A DNA stretch of 64,000 nt from Hymenobacter sp. BT188 (GTDB taxonomy: Bacteria; Bacteroidota; Bacteroidia; Cytophagales; Hymenobacteraceae), in the NCBI RefSeq assembly GCF_014333585.1, contig NZ_JACSCW010000004.1, positions 186,001 through 250,000 of the forward strand. The letters are read 5' to 3'. The notes beneath the pieces were generated by a model. The model was given only the letters and a program-made list of their open reading frames with translations, did not search any database and was not told where the DNA came from. Positions 44,785-54,064 of this stretch are shown piece after piece. The translations under genes were made by a program, and so were the position numbers. Position 1 is the stretch's first letter. Every line of letters begins with the position of its first letter.

Positions 44785-45870
44785 ATGATGACTGAACAAC
44801 TCACCACACTGCGGGCCGGCGTGCTTCACGGCGACGAAATTCAAGCCCTTTTCCGTCATGCGAAGGCCAATGCCTACGCTATGCCGGCCGTGAACGTGAC
44901 GGGTACCAACACGGTGAACGCCGTATTGGAAGCCGCCAAAGCGGTGAATTCGCCGGTTATGATTCAGTTCTCGAATGGTGGCGCCCAGTTTTTTGCTGGT
45001 AAGTCAATTCCGAATGGCGACCAACGCGCTAGCATCGCGGGGGGCATTTCGGGCGCTCAGCACGTGCACCTGATGGCTGAACTGTATGATGTGCCCGTTG
45101 TACTGCACACCGACCACGCGGCCAAGAAATTGCTGCCCTGGATTGATGGTTTACTAGCAGCCGGCGAGAAGCATTTCGCCCAGTATGGTCAGCCGCTGTA
45201 CAGCTCCCACATGCTCGATTTGTCGGAGGAGCCGATTGAGGAGAACATCGAAATCTGCAAGCGCTACCTGGATCGCATGAGCAAGATCGGGATGACCCTG
45301 GAAATAGAGCTAGGTGTAACCGGTGGCGAAGAAGACGGCGTCGACAACTCCGACGTGGATAGCTCTAAGCTTTATACACAGCCCGAGGAGGTAGCCTACG
45401 CCTACGAACAGTTGAGTGCCATCAGCCCACGCTTTACTATCGCGGCGGCCTTTGGCAACGTGCACGGCGTGTACAAGCCCGGCAACGTGAAGTTGCAGCC
45501 AAAAATCCTGCACAACTCGCAAGAGTTTCTGCGCAGCAAGCACAGCATCACGGAGGCACTGCCTATTGACTTTGTGTTCCACGGCGGCTCGGGTTCTAGC
45601 CAAGAGGAAATCCGCGAAGCCATCAGCTACGGAGCCATCAAGATGAACATCGACACCGATTTGCAGTGGGCATTGTGGGAGGGTATCAAAGACTACTACA
45701 AGAAGAACGAAGGCTATCTGCAAGGCCAGATCGGTAACCCCGACGGCGCCGATTCGCCCAACAAAAAATACTACGACCCACGTGTGTGGCTGCGTAAAGG
45801 CGAAGAAACTTTCGTGGCGCGCTTGAAGCAGGCGTTTGAGGACTTGAACGCCGTGAACCGTCGTCCTTAA
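44785..45870 (+). CDS. fbaA: Class II fructose-1,6-bisphosphate aldolase
   Basis: Zinc-dependent aldolase of about 361 residues interconverting fructose-1,6-bisphosphate with DHAP and glyceraldehyde-3-phosphate. It follows the FbaA type closely: VQFSNGG-like IQFSNGGAQFFAGK, VVLHTDHAAKKLLPWIDG (zinc histidine), LEIELGVTGGEEDGVDNS, AAAFGNVHGVYKPGN and FVFHGGSGSSQEEI. It would process the DHAP formed from rhamnulose-1-phosphate as well as serve glycolysis. Adjacent ATGs at 44785 and 44788 are the best starts; an upstream ATG at 44725 gives a non-conserved leader. Confidence 0.95.
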   Translation: MMTEQLTTLRAGVLHGDEIQALFRHAKANAYAMPAVNVTGTNTVNAVLEAAKAVNSPVMIQFSNGGAQFFAGKSIPNGDQRASIAGGISGAQHVHLMAELYDVPVVLHTDHAAKKLLPWIDGLLAAGEKHFAQYGQPLYSSHMLDLSEEPIEENIEICKRYLDRMSKIGMTLEIELGVTGGEEDGVDNSDVDSSKLYTQPEEVAYAYEQLSAISPRFTIAAAFGNVHGVYKPGNVKLQPKILHNSQEFLRSKHSITEALPIDFVFHGGSGSSQEEIREAISYGAIKMNIDTDLQWALWEGIKDYYKKNEGYLQGQIGNPDGADSPNKKYYDPRVWLRKGEETFVARLKQAFEDLNAVNRRP

Positions 45871-45895
45871 TTCAGTAGCTTTGATAAATGTCATT

Positions 45896-45934
45896 AAAAA
45901 AGCCCCCCAGAAACATTTCTGGGGGGCTTTTTTT
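45896..45934. terminator. Bidirectional terminator built from an inverted pair of GGGGGGC motifs
   Basis: AAAAAAGCCCCCCAGAAA and TTTCTGGGGGGCTTTTTTT pair with a very short loop, between the convergent aldolase and DUF294 genes. Confidence 0.93.
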
Positions 45935-45945
45935 GCTCTGTAGGG

Positions 45946-47856
45946 TTATAAAGTCTTTGTGAAGCTTACCCGGATTTTAACCTGAAAATCGGATATCACT
46001 TTGAAGGTTTCCTTCAACGTAACCTGCTCCACTTGGGTGAGCGTGCGCGGGTCGAGGTAGTTGGTAGGAGGGGTGCGGTCGTTGATGATTTGCTGGGCTT
46101 GCTTCTTGAGGCGGATACCCATCAGGTAGTAGTAGGCATGCAGCAGCTCTTGATATTCTTTATCGGTAAACACATTTTGCTCAGATAGCAAGGCCATGCG
46201 CTCGCCGGTATTCGTGGTAAAAATCTGTTGACGTAGGGCGTATACGCGCACCAAATCCACGATCGGCGTCATGGTTTTCTTTAAGTCAAAAACCTGCTGC
46301 GAGCCTTGCGTGAAGGTGCGGATATTGCGGAAAAACGTGAGGGGCGGTTCGTATTGCAGGGCGTTATTGGCCATGTAATATAGAAAGCGGTCGAGGCGGC
46401 CTTGCAGCTCAGCGCGCAGATGATCTTGCAGCTCCGTTACCAAGCTTTCCTCGCCGTAAAGGTAGCGACAGTCGAAAAAGCTGGAAAACTTCATCACCGT
46501 TTCCTGGTTCGCCTCCGTCATCCAGGCTGTGTAGTTTCGTTTCCAGTGCGAAAGTGAATGAGTCCACTTCGGGTTCATCGCCATCAGCCCACCTTCGCAA
46601 AAGGAGAAACCGATGTTGTTGAGCCGCTCCGAAACGATGCGTGCAAACTCCAAGAAGTATGTGCGCACCGCTTCGCGCTGCTCGTTGGCTTTGTCTTCGT
46701 AAATGATGGCGTTATCCTGGTCCGTGAGCAGAGTTTGCTCTTTGCGGCCCTCGCTGCCCAGCACGATAAACGCAAACTTGGCGGGCGGCGGCCCTTGCTC
46801 CTGAATTACGCCCTCAATGACTTTGAGAGCAATAGTATCCGACACGCTGGAGATAATCTGGTTGACGATTTCGGGCTTCACGCCGCGGTCCAGCAGCTGG
46901 TACACCATGTTGGGTACCTGTTCCCAGCGCCGCTTCAACTCCCGCACCGACAGGGTTTGTTTTACAGCCTGAATGAACACAAATGGCGACTGTGCTTGGT
47001 CGCTGAGTAGCTTGTTGCGGCTGATAAACCCAATGTATTCCTCAGCCTTTTTCACCAACAAATACCGGGTTTTGGTCCTGAACATCCGTAGCACCGCCTC
47101 ATACACAAACGCTTGGCTATCAATGTCCACTATGGGCGCATCCATAATAGTCGCCACCGGCTGATTCGCATCGAGCAGGCCAGCTACTACCTTGTCGCGC
47201 AGGGTGATATCCGTCACGTAGCCTACAATGGAAGCGTCGGGCTCGTCGCTGGTGATGAAGTAGCAGCTGGTGCGCGCGGCGGCCATACGGCGGGCCACTT
47301 CATGAATGGGCGTGCTGCCAGCGCAGGCCACAATATCGCGCAGCTCCACGGTTTCCAGGCGGCGCGAGTAAAGCTGATCGGAGAGGATATAATTTTGCCC
47401 CCCAGGCTTCTGATCGGGCCGCAAAAAGTGGGCGTACTCGGGGTTGAGCATCTGCTGCCCATACCGATGCGTGAAGTACTGGAAGAAGTCCTCGTAGGCC
47501 TGGCACAACGCCCGGAAATCGCGGCGGTGCAGGAAATATACGCGCGTGCCTTTGCGGGCCATCACGGTGCGCAACGACCGTTTTTTGTTCAGGAGCACCG
47601 ATACGCCGCCGTAGCAGGAGCCTGGGGGGCAAATTTCGATCAGGCGCTTGTTCTGTTGGCTGTCGTAGAAAAACGTTTCGTATTCGCCCTCCACAATAAG
47701 GTCGATTCCGCGTAGCTTCGACACATCCTGCAGATAAATAACTGCTTCCTTCGGGTGCGTCACTTCCTGCAGCAACTCAGCTACTTCCTCCAGCACATCA
47801 TCGGGAAGGCGGTTGAAAGGCGTTGCCATTTTGAGAAATTCCAGGCGGTCGTTCAT
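45946..47856 (-). CDS. DUF294 nucleotidyltransferase-like protein with cNMP-binding and CBS domains
   Basis: Protein of 636 residues. Residues about 10-130 are a cyclic-nucleotide-binding-like domain (YLQDVSKLRGIDLIVEGEYETFF, CPPGSCYGGVSVLLNKKRS). About 170-290 are a CBS pair (STPIHEVARRMAAARTSCYFIT; PVATIMDAPIVDIDSQAFVYEAVLRMF). About 330-500 are the DUF294 nucleotidyltransferase-like domain with GSEGRKEQTLLTDQDNAIIYED, and the rest is its helical C-terminal domain. These proteins are thought to sense nucleotides and modify a target; the target is unknown. It starts 1 bp after the exonuclease stop, a pairing that recurs in Bacteroidota. Confidence 0.9.
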   Translation of the reverse strand: MNDRLEFLKMATPFNRLPDDVLEEVAELLQEVTHPKEAVIYLQDVSKLRGIDLIVEGEYETFFYDSQQNKRLIEICPPGSCYGGVSVLLNKKRSLRTVMARKGTRVYFLHRRDFRALCQAYEDFFQYFTHRYGQQMLNPEYAHFLRPDQKPGGQNYILSDQLYSRRLETVELRDIVACAGSTPIHEVARRMAAARTSCYFITSDEPDASIVGYVTDITLRDKVVAGLLDANQPVATIMDAPIVDIDSQAFVYEAVLRMFRTKTRYLLVKKAEEYIGFISRNKLLSDQAQSPFVFIQAVKQTLSVRELKRRWEQVPNMVYQLLDRGVKPEIVNQIISSVSDTIALKVIEGVIQEQGPPPAKFAFIVLGSEGRKEQTLLTDQDNAIIYEDKANEQREAVRTYFLEFARIVSERLNNIGFSFCEGGLMAMNPKWTHSLSHWKRNYTAWMTEANQETVMKFSSFFDCRYLYGEESLVTELQDHLRAELQGRLDRFLYYMANNALQYEPPLTFFRNIRTFTQGSQQVFDLKKTMTPIVDLVRVYALRQQIFTTNTGERMALLSEQNVFTDKEYQELLHAYYYLMGIRLKKQAQQIINDRTPPTNYLDPRTLTQVEQVTLKETFKVISDFQVKIRVSFTKTL

Positions 47857-47857
47857 G

Positions 47858-48571
47858 TCAGAAGAAAAGGAGCAGAGCCACTAGGGCAGCGAGGGCCAGA
47901 ACTACAATAAAATGGGTCAGAGATGGGCGCCACCGGCGCGAAACGGTTTTCCCGGGTTCACCAAGGGGGCGTTGGGCCATTATTATTTGCTCGTTGATGT
48001 CGCCACGCTGCCACAGGGCAAAAAAGCAGCGGGCGGTGGCGTACGCATCGGTTAGTGCGTCGTGCTCGCGCGCCATTGGCTCCCCAAAAAGCCGTTGGTG
48101 CAGCTCATTTAGCCGCAGCCCGCGTTTTGGCTGAGTCGAATACTGGAGAAACCGGGCCGAGGTCAGCATGGTGCAAAAAGTGGGCAGCTCACTCACCGGA
48201 TTATCCAGCCCGGCGCGATAAAAGCCCACGCCCATCATATGATAATCGAGCTGCATAAAATGCGCCACCACTAGCGGCTGATACTGGAGTAGATCGTCGT
48301 ACAAACGGCGCATTACCTCGTGCCTCGGCTTACCATGTTCGCGTAAAAACTCCGGCGTGATGCCATGAATGGTAGCGGAGGCCGGGCTCATGTCGTAGTC
48401 GCTGGACAGGATGTAATGATTCTCGGCCTTTACTTCCTGCCCATCGCGCGTGTACACCACCCACGCCAACTGGGCAATGTGGGGCCAGTTGTCACGGCTC
48501 GAATACGGCTTGTTCCAGTCCTGCGGGATGCCGGAAGTTTCCGTATCAACGAAAAGCAGATATTCTCTCAC
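47858..48571 (-). CDS. DEDDh 3'-5' exonuclease with C-terminal membrane anchor
   Basis: Protein of 237 residues starting at a GTG. Residues 1-190 form a DnaQ-like exonuclease: ExoI LFVDTETSGIP, ExoII VVAHFMQLDYHMMG, ExoIII REHDALTDAYATARC. The last about 20 residues (FIVVLALAALVALLLFF) are a single hydrophobic helix after a basic stretch (SRRWRPS), so the nuclease is predicted to be tail-anchored in the inner membrane with its domain in the cytoplasm. It is translated just ahead of the DUF294 protein, suggesting a joint function. Nucleic-acid substrate unknown. Confidence 0.9.
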   Translation of the reverse strand: MREYLLFVDTETSGIPQDWNKPYSSRDNWPHIAQLAWVVYTRDGQEVKAENHYILSSDYDMSPASATIHGITPEFLREHGKPRHEVMRRLYDDLLQYQPLVVAHFMQLDYHMMGVGFYRAGLDNPVSELPTFCTMLTSARFLQYSTQPKRGLRLNELHQRLFGEPMAREHDALTDAYATARCFFALWQRGDINEQIIMAQRPLGEPGKTVSRRWRPSLTHFIVVLALAALVALLLFF

Positions 48572-48632
48572 GCAGTCCTGCTTTAGGTGTGATTGTTCAA
48601 CGATGGCTACCGCTGGGGGGCAAATTTACATC

Positions 48633-49694
48633 CTAACGCTTCCCCGAATGCAGCGAGGACTCCCGAATAAATAATTGCGGTTGAAGCACTACTTGGCGCT
48701 GATAAAAGGGCGTGCCTTTGGCCTCCACCAGTTCCATAAATAGGCGCACCGTGGCCTGCCCCATTTCCTCGCAGCGCTGATCTACGGAAGTCAGCATGGG
48801 CTCAGTAATAGCCGTGAAACCTTCGTTGCTGAAGCCTGCCAGCGCAATATCCTGTGGCACGCGAATGCCCCGGCTCTTAAGTAGTTGCAACGCTCCCAAA
48901 ATAGCCGAGTCGCCTGCGGCAAAAACGCCATCAGGCGGATTCGGTAGCGAGAGTAGCTGCTTCATGCCTTCCGTGCCCTGTTCAAGGGTCATATCGGAGT
49001 AAATGATCATATCCTCATCCAGCGGCAAGTCAAAGCTGCGCAACGCATCGACGTATCCCTGGCGACGATTTTTGTAAATATTCAGGTGTTGCGGACCCGC
49101 AAAATGTGCCACTCGGCGGCAGCCCTGCTCCAGCAGGTGCTTGGTGGTTTGGAAGGCGCCTTCCCGGTCGTTGAGCACCACGGCATTCACATTATCGCCT
49201 TCCAGAATGCGGTCGAAAAAGACTAATGGAATACCTCGCTTCCGGACCTTTTCGAAGTGTTTGAAATCGCGCGTGTTACGGGACAATGACACCAAAATGC
49301 CCGCTACCTGCGCATTAAGCAAGGTTTCAATATTCTTGCGCTCGTTGGCTACGTCTTCGTTCGACTGGCAAATAATCACGCTGAAACCGGCCTTGCGAGC
49401 CGCCGTTTCGATGCCATGCACCACCGACGGAAAAAAGCGTCCTTCAATGTAAGGCACAATTACGCCGATAAGCTTGCTCTTGCCCTTGCGCAATGCCGCC
49501 GCCATTTGGTTGGGCTGGTAATTGAGCTTTTTGGCCAGCTTCAATACCTTCTGCTTGGTAGCGGGCCCAATGCTGTAGTGGTCACTGAGGGCGCGAGAAA
49601 CCGTGGTCATGGAAACGCCTAATTCCTTGGCTAAATCGGCCATGGAAACCGGGCTGTCGGGCACTTCCTCTTTCTTGGGTTTACGTGGGTTCAT
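48633..49694 (-). CDS. LacI-family transcriptional regulator, likely of arabinose genes
   Basis: Protein of 353 residues. The LacI helix-turn-helix is at residues about 17-40 (SMADLAKELGVSMTTVSRALSDHYSIGPATKQKVLKLAKKLNYQPN), including the hinge region. The effector domain runs from KLIGVIVPYIEGRFFPSVVHGIETAA to TEPMLTSVDQRCEEMGQ. It is divergent from the GH43 arabinanase at 49843. The palindrome CACAATCGATTGTG, with the central CG typical of LacI-family operators, recurs at arabinose genes nearby. It is therefore proposed as the arabinose (or arabino-oligosaccharide) repressor; the effector is not known. Confidence 0.92.
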   Translation of the reverse strand: MNPRKPKKEEVPDSPVSMADLAKELGVSMTTVSRALSDHYSIGPATKQKVLKLAKKLNYQPNQMAAALRKGKSKLIGVIVPYIEGRFFPSVVHGIETAARKAGFSVIICQSNEDVANERKNIETLLNAQVAGILVSLSRNTRDFKHFEKVRKRGIPLVFFDRILEGDNVNAVVLNDREGAFQTTKHLLEQGCRRVAHFAGPQHLNIYKNRRQGYVDALRSFDLPLDEDMIIYSDMTLEQGTEGMKQLLSLPNPPDGVFAAGDSAILGALQLLKSRGIRVPQDIALAGFSNEGFTAITEPMLTSVDQRCEEMGQATVRLFMELVEAKGTPFYQRQVVLQPQLFIRESSLHSGKR

Positions 49695-49812
49695 AATTTG
49701 TATTCGTGGTACTCCGTGGGGTAGTGCCTGCCCGTAGCTCGTTCAGTTGCTCCCACTGTAAACAGAGAGTTATACTGAATCTGCACAATTTTACTTAATT
49801 AAGCATAGATTA

Positions 49813-49830
49813 CACAATCGTTAATGTAAA
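49813..49830. promoter_or_regulatory. Half-conserved candidate LacI operator upstream of GH43
   Basis: CACAATCG at 49813-49820 matches the left half of CACAATCGATTGTG; the right half (TTAATG) is degenerate, though outer TACA/TGTA arms are symmetric. It is 13-30 bp before the GH43 ATG, in the 148-bp region divergent from the LacI gene. A CTTAATTAAG palindrome lies just upstream at 49794. Confidence 0.45.
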
Positions 49831-49842
49831 CCGAATGATCCT

Positions 49843-50832
49843 ATGAAAAAACTTGTCTATCTGAGCTTTCTGCTGTTGGTCGCGCATTGGGCACACGCGC
49901 AGGTAAGCAAAGACTTGATTCCAGCCCACGATCCAGTAATGATTCGACAGGACGGCACGTATTATATGTTCTGCACAGGACCAGGCATTGCAATATGGTC
50001 ATCGAAAGATAGGCAACAATGGCAGCGTGAGAAGTCTGTATTCAGCGAGGCACCAGGCTGGGCTGTAAAAGCTGTACCAGGGTTCAAGAATAACCATATT
50101 TGGGCCCCGGATATTTCTTTTCAAAATGGGCAGTACTACCTCTATTATTCGATCTCAGCCTTCGGAAAAAACACTTCCTGCATTGGCTTAGCAACGAATA
50201 AAACCCTGAATCCGGCGTCGCCTGATTACAAATGGGTAGACAAGGGAAAGGTTATTCAGTCGGTGCCGGGCCGGGATATGTGGAACGCCATCGATCCTAA
50301 TTTAGCCCGTGATGCAGCTGGGGCGCCGTGGCTGAGCTTCGGCTCCTTCTGGAATGGAATCAAGCTGGTAAAGCTCCGCGACGACCTGACGGCTCCTGCC
50401 CAACCCGAGCAGTGGCGCACCATCGCCAGCCGGCCCCGCAATGCCCAACTCACCGACTCCATGCCCGGCGACGCGGCCATTGAAGCACCCTTTATTTTCA
50501 AGAAAGGGTCTTACTATTACCTGTTTACGTCGTTTGACTACTGCTGCCGCGGGCCGCAAAGCACGTACAAAATGGTGGTTGGCCGTGCCAAGGAAATTAC
50601 TGGCCCTTACATCGACAAGGCCGGTATGGGCTTGGAGCAAGGCGGTGGCACGCTGGTGATGGAAGGCAACAAAGACTGGTATGGCGTTGGTCATAACTCA
50701 GTATATACCTTTGATAACCAAGATTATCTGGTGTTTCACGGGTATGACGCTGCCGACAAAGGACGGGCTAAGCTACGGATGGAGAAGCTGGTTTGGGACA
50801 AAGAGGGCTGGCCGACACCTGGGCAGAAGTAA
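49843..50832 (+). CDS. GH43 endo-alpha-1,5-L-arabinanase, secreted
   Basis: Protein of 329 residues with signal MKKLVYLSFLLLVAHWAHAQ. The GH43 triad sits in AHDPVMIRQDG (general base Asp), NAIDPNLARD (Asp) and DAAIEAPFIFKKG (acid Glu). FDYCCRGPQSTYKMVVGRA and VGHNSVYTFDN are characteristic of endo-arabinanases. It would cut arabinan side chains into oligomers for the GH51 and the other GH43. It is divergent from the LacI gene. It is one of few long genes in the window free of the GGGGGGC motif. Confidence 0.92.
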   Translation: MKKLVYLSFLLLVAHWAHAQVSKDLIPAHDPVMIRQDGTYYMFCTGPGIAIWSSKDRQQWQREKSVFSEAPGWAVKAVPGFKNNHIWAPDISFQNGQYYLYYSISAFGKNTSCIGLATNKTLNPASPDYKWVDKGKVIQSVPGRDMWNAIDPNLARDAAGAPWLSFGSFWNGIKLVKLRDDLTAPAQPEQWRTIASRPRNAQLTDSMPGDAAIEAPFIFKKGSYYYLFTSFDYCCRGPQSTYKMVVGRAKEITGPYIDKAGMGLEQGGGTLVMEGNKDWYGVGHNSVYTFDNQDYLVFHGYDAADKGRAKLRMEKLVWDKEGWPTPGQK

Positions 50833-50865
50833 GTAGTGAGTAAAAGAACTATTTTGCATACTTTG

Positions 50866-50879
50866 CACAAACGATTGTG
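50866..50879. promoter_or_regulatory. Candidate LacI operator upstream of tal-pgi
   Basis: CACAAACGATTGTG differs from the perfect palindrome CACAATCGATTGTG at one base. It lies about 260 bp before the tal-pgi ATG, next to a TACTTTG that resembles the Bacteroidota -7 element. The rest of the 306-base gap 50833-51138 shows no gene or repeat. Confidence 0.6.
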
Positions 50880-51138
50880 AACTATTGCCACTGAATGGGT
50901 GCTAATAGTTGATTTATCCGATTCTTAACTTGAATTTGTGAAGCCAGACAACACGAAAAAGCAAGGTTGTTGCCCATCTCATAATGAGGAGCACAAAGCA
51001 AATTTTACCTCGTTTTTACGAGCCTAGTTTTTATAATTCGTTTTGCTGAATTAACACGTAGACAGAATGTCTGCTGGGGAGCATTTATCTTCAGCCGCTC
51101 AGAAAGACTAAAACCTAAGATTTAAAACCTTCTTTCGC

Positions 51139-53982
51139 ATGAATCCATTAGTAGCCATCCGCCAGTTTGACCAAAGCATCTGGCTCGATTTCATTCGACG
51201 CAAAATTCTCATCAACGGGGAGTTGCAGCGCCGTATTACAGACGAAGCCCTGCGCGGCGTTACGTCTAATCCGGCCATTTTTGAAAAGGCCATTGGGGGC
51301 AGCGACGACTACGACGCGGCTATTGAAAGCCTGGCTTTGCAGAATAAATCGGCAGATGAAATTTACACCGAGCTAGCCATTGCCGACGTGCAGCACGCCT
51401 GCGACCTTTTTCGTCCCGTGTATGACAGCCACGATAATGCTGGCGACGGCTATGTGAGTCTGGAAGTATCGCCGGCCTTGGTGAACGATACGGAAGGCAC
51501 CATTGAGGAGGGCATACGTTTCTGGAAAGCCGTTGACCGCCCCAATGTGATGATCAAAGTGCCGGCCACGCTGGAAGGACTGCCGGCCATTCGTCGGCTT
51601 ATCGCGGAAGGAATCAACGTGAATGTGACGTTGATTTTCGGCTTGGAACGCTACAAGCTAGTAGCTGACGCTTACTTATCAGGCTTGGAGGACCGCGCGA
51701 AGGCTGGCCAGCCGATCGATAAAATCGCCTCCGTAGCTAGCTTCTTCCTCAGCCGCATTGATGTGCTGATTGACCCAATGCTGGAAAAGATTGCGGCTGA
51801 AGGCGGCGAGAAAGGCGAGTTGGCGCAGTCGATGGTAGGCGAAGTAGCTTTGGCCAGTGCCAAGCAGGCCTACCAAATCTATAAGGAGATATTTGTGGGT
51901 CCTCGGTGGGAGGCTTTGCAAGCCAAGGGCGCCAATACGCAGCGTTTGTTGTGGGCCAGCACCGGCAATAAAAATCCGAAGTACGACGACCTAAAGTATA
52001 TCACCAACCTCATTGGGCCGCGCACTGTGAACACGGTGCCAGTGGAAACACTGGATATTTTCCGCGAAAAAGGTCAGCCGGACGATCATCTGGAAGAAGG
52101 CCTGGAGAAAGCGCAGGAAGTGCTTCGGCGTCTGCCGGAGCTGGGGCTAGATCTGGAGGAATTGACCAACCATCTGGAGGTTGATGGCGCCAAAAAATTC
52201 AACGAGCCCTTTGGCAAACTCATGGAGTCGTTGGAAAAGAAGCGGCAGAAAGCCCTAGGTATCACAGTGGCTTCGGCCACGATGCAGCTAGGTGATTTTC
52301 AAGCGGCCATCGACGCTAAAATTCAGGAGTTCAACGCCAAAGACTTTACCGAAGGCTTCTGGCAAAAGGATGCCACCCTTTGGACTCAAGATGCGGAGGC
52401 CCAGCAGAGCGTTCGTAGCTTTATGGGCTGGTTGCGCGTGGCCGAAACGATGGTGAAGGCGGTGCCCGAGATCGAGCAGTTTGTGCACGAGGTGAAGGCC
52501 GCCGGCTTCAAGCACGTAGTCGTGATGGGCATGGGTGGCAGCACGATGGCACCTATTGTATTCAAAGAGTCATTTCCGATGGGTGAAAATGGCTTGCCCA
52601 TTTCGGTGTTGGATACTACGGACCCTGGCACGGTAAAGCAGATCGAAGAGTCAGTTCCGTTGGCTGAAACGCTGTTTATCGTAGCCAGCAAATCGGGTAC
52701 GACGGCCGAGCCGCTGGCTTTTGGCGACTATTTCTACGACCGCATCAAGCAAATTAAAGGGGATAAGGCTGGCGAAAATTTCGTGGCCATCACCGACCCC
52801 AGTTCCAAGTTCGTAACCTCGGCCACGGAGCAGGGCTATCGGCGCATTTTTCTCAACTTCCCAGAGGTTGGGGGGCGTTTTTCGGCCCTGACTTACTTTG
52901 GTCTGGTGCCCGCTGCGCTGTACGGTATAAGCATTGGCGAGCTGCTGGCGCGGGCCATCGGGATGATGCGGGCGTGCGGTGCTTACGGCGCTGGGGGGCA
53001 AAATCCCGGCTTAGAGCTGGGTGCGGCCATTGGTGTGCTGGCTGAGCAAGGCCGCGATAAGCTGACGCTGGTTGTACCAGAGTCGTTGAGCGACCTGGGC
53101 TTGTGGCTGGAGCAACTGTTAGCAGAAAGCACTGGCAAAGAAGGCAAAGGCATTCTGCCCGTAGCCGGTGAGCCGCTGGGTGAGCCAAGCCTGTACGGCC
53201 ATGACCGCGTGTTTGTGTACGTGGGCTATGAGAATGAAACTGACGAAGCCAACCAGACCAAGCTGCAACAGCTAGCTCAGGACGGCCACCCGGTTATCAC
53301 AATTCTGATGAAAGACGCGCTGGATCTGGGCGCCGAGTTCTACCGCTGGGAAGTAGCCACGGCCGTGGCCAGCGCCGTATTCGGCATAAATCCGTTCGAC
53401 CAGCCCAACGTGCAGGCCGCCAAAACGGCCACCGACCGTTTGATGAAAGTGGTGGAGCAGGAAGGGCAGATTCCGCAGAAAGAGGCGCCGAAAGTGACGG
53501 AGAACGGCGTAGCGTATTATACCGCCGTGAGTGGCAATGACGCCGCCGAAGTGCTGCAAAACTTCTTCGCGCAGGCCAAGCCCGGCGACTTTTTAAACAT
53601 ACAGGCATACCTCACGGAATCGTCGGCGATGAATGAGAGCTTGCAGCAGCTGCGGGCTCAGGTGCAGGAGCAGTTGCACATCGCTACCACGTCTGGTTAT
53701 GGGCCGCGCTTTTTGCACTCTACGGGGCAATATCACAAGGGTGGACCCAACACGGGCCTGTTTGTGCAATTCACCGTCGATCATCCGCAGGATTTGCCGT
53801 TGCCGGGCCGCTCGTACACGTTTGGCACCTTCAAAAATGCTCAAGCCCAAGGCGACTTGGAGGCGTTGCAGCAAAATGATCGGCGCACGTTGCGCGTGCA
53901 TTTGGGCTCTGATGCTGAGCAAGGAATAAAAACCATGCTGGCAGCGCTGGCTACCGTGCCGCTAAGCGTGCAAGAAGCGTAA
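51139..53982 (+). CDS. Bifunctional transaldolase / glucose-6-phosphate isomerase
   Basis: Fusion of 947 residues. The N-terminal transaldolase half (to about 365) has GVTSNPAIFEKAI, VMIKVPATLEG with the Schiff-base lysine, and NVTLIFGLERY. The C-terminal half is a phosphoglucose isomerase with MGMGGSTMAPIVFKES, LFIVASKSGTTAEPLAFGDYF and FVYVGYENET. It connects the pentose-phosphate pathway to glycolysis, which arabinose catabolism via xylulose-5-phosphate needs. A near-perfect arabinose operator lies upstream, implying induction with the arabinose genes. Such Tal-Pgi fusions are known in several bacteria. Confidence 0.95.
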   Translation: MNPLVAIRQFDQSIWLDFIRRKILINGELQRRITDEALRGVTSNPAIFEKAIGGSDDYDAAIESLALQNKSADEIYTELAIADVQHACDLFRPVYDSHDNAGDGYVSLEVSPALVNDTEGTIEEGIRFWKAVDRPNVMIKVPATLEGLPAIRRLIAEGINVNVTLIFGLERYKLVADAYLSGLEDRAKAGQPIDKIASVASFFLSRIDVLIDPMLEKIAAEGGEKGELAQSMVGEVALASAKQAYQIYKEIFVGPRWEALQAKGANTQRLLWASTGNKNPKYDDLKYITNLIGPRTVNTVPVETLDIFREKGQPDDHLEEGLEKAQEVLRRLPELGLDLEELTNHLEVDGAKKFNEPFGKLMESLEKKRQKALGITVASATMQLGDFQAAIDAKIQEFNAKDFTEGFWQKDATLWTQDAEAQQSVRSFMGWLRVAETMVKAVPEIEQFVHEVKAAGFKHVVVMGMGGSTMAPIVFKESFPMGENGLPISVLDTTDPGTVKQIEESVPLAETLFIVASKSGTTAEPLAFGDYFYDRIKQIKGDKAGENFVAITDPSSKFVTSATEQGYRRIFLNFPEVGGRFSALTYFGLVPAALYGISIGELLARAIGMMRACGAYGAGGQNPGLELGAAIGVLAEQGRDKLTLVVPESLSDLGLWLEQLLAESTGKEGKGILPVAGEPLGEPSLYGHDRVFVYVGYENETDEANQTKLQQLAQDGHPVITILMKDALDLGAEFYRWEVATAVASAVFGINPFDQPNVQAAKTATDRLMKVVEQEGQIPQKEAPKVTENGVAYYTAVSGNDAAEVLQNFFAQAKPGDFLNIQAYLTESSAMNESLQQLRAQVQEQLHIATTSGYGPRFLHSTGQYHKGGPNTGLFVQFTVDHPQDLPLPGRSYTFGTFKNAQAQGDLEALQQNDRRTLRVHLGSDAEQGIKTMLAALATVPLSVQEA

Positions 53983-53990
53983 GTGAATAT

Positions 53991-54026
53991 CCAATGGTCT
54001 GCTCATCTGAAGGGCAGGCCATTGGT
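53991..54026 (+). terminator. Probable terminator after tal-pgi
   Basis: CCAATGG and CCATTGG arms, with an inner TCTGC/GGCAGG pairing, form a hairpin directly after the stop, followed by TCTTT. Weaker than the others here. Confidence 0.6.
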
Positions 54027-54064
54027 CTTTACGCGTTCATTCTAATATTCCTAACCCCATCTAT

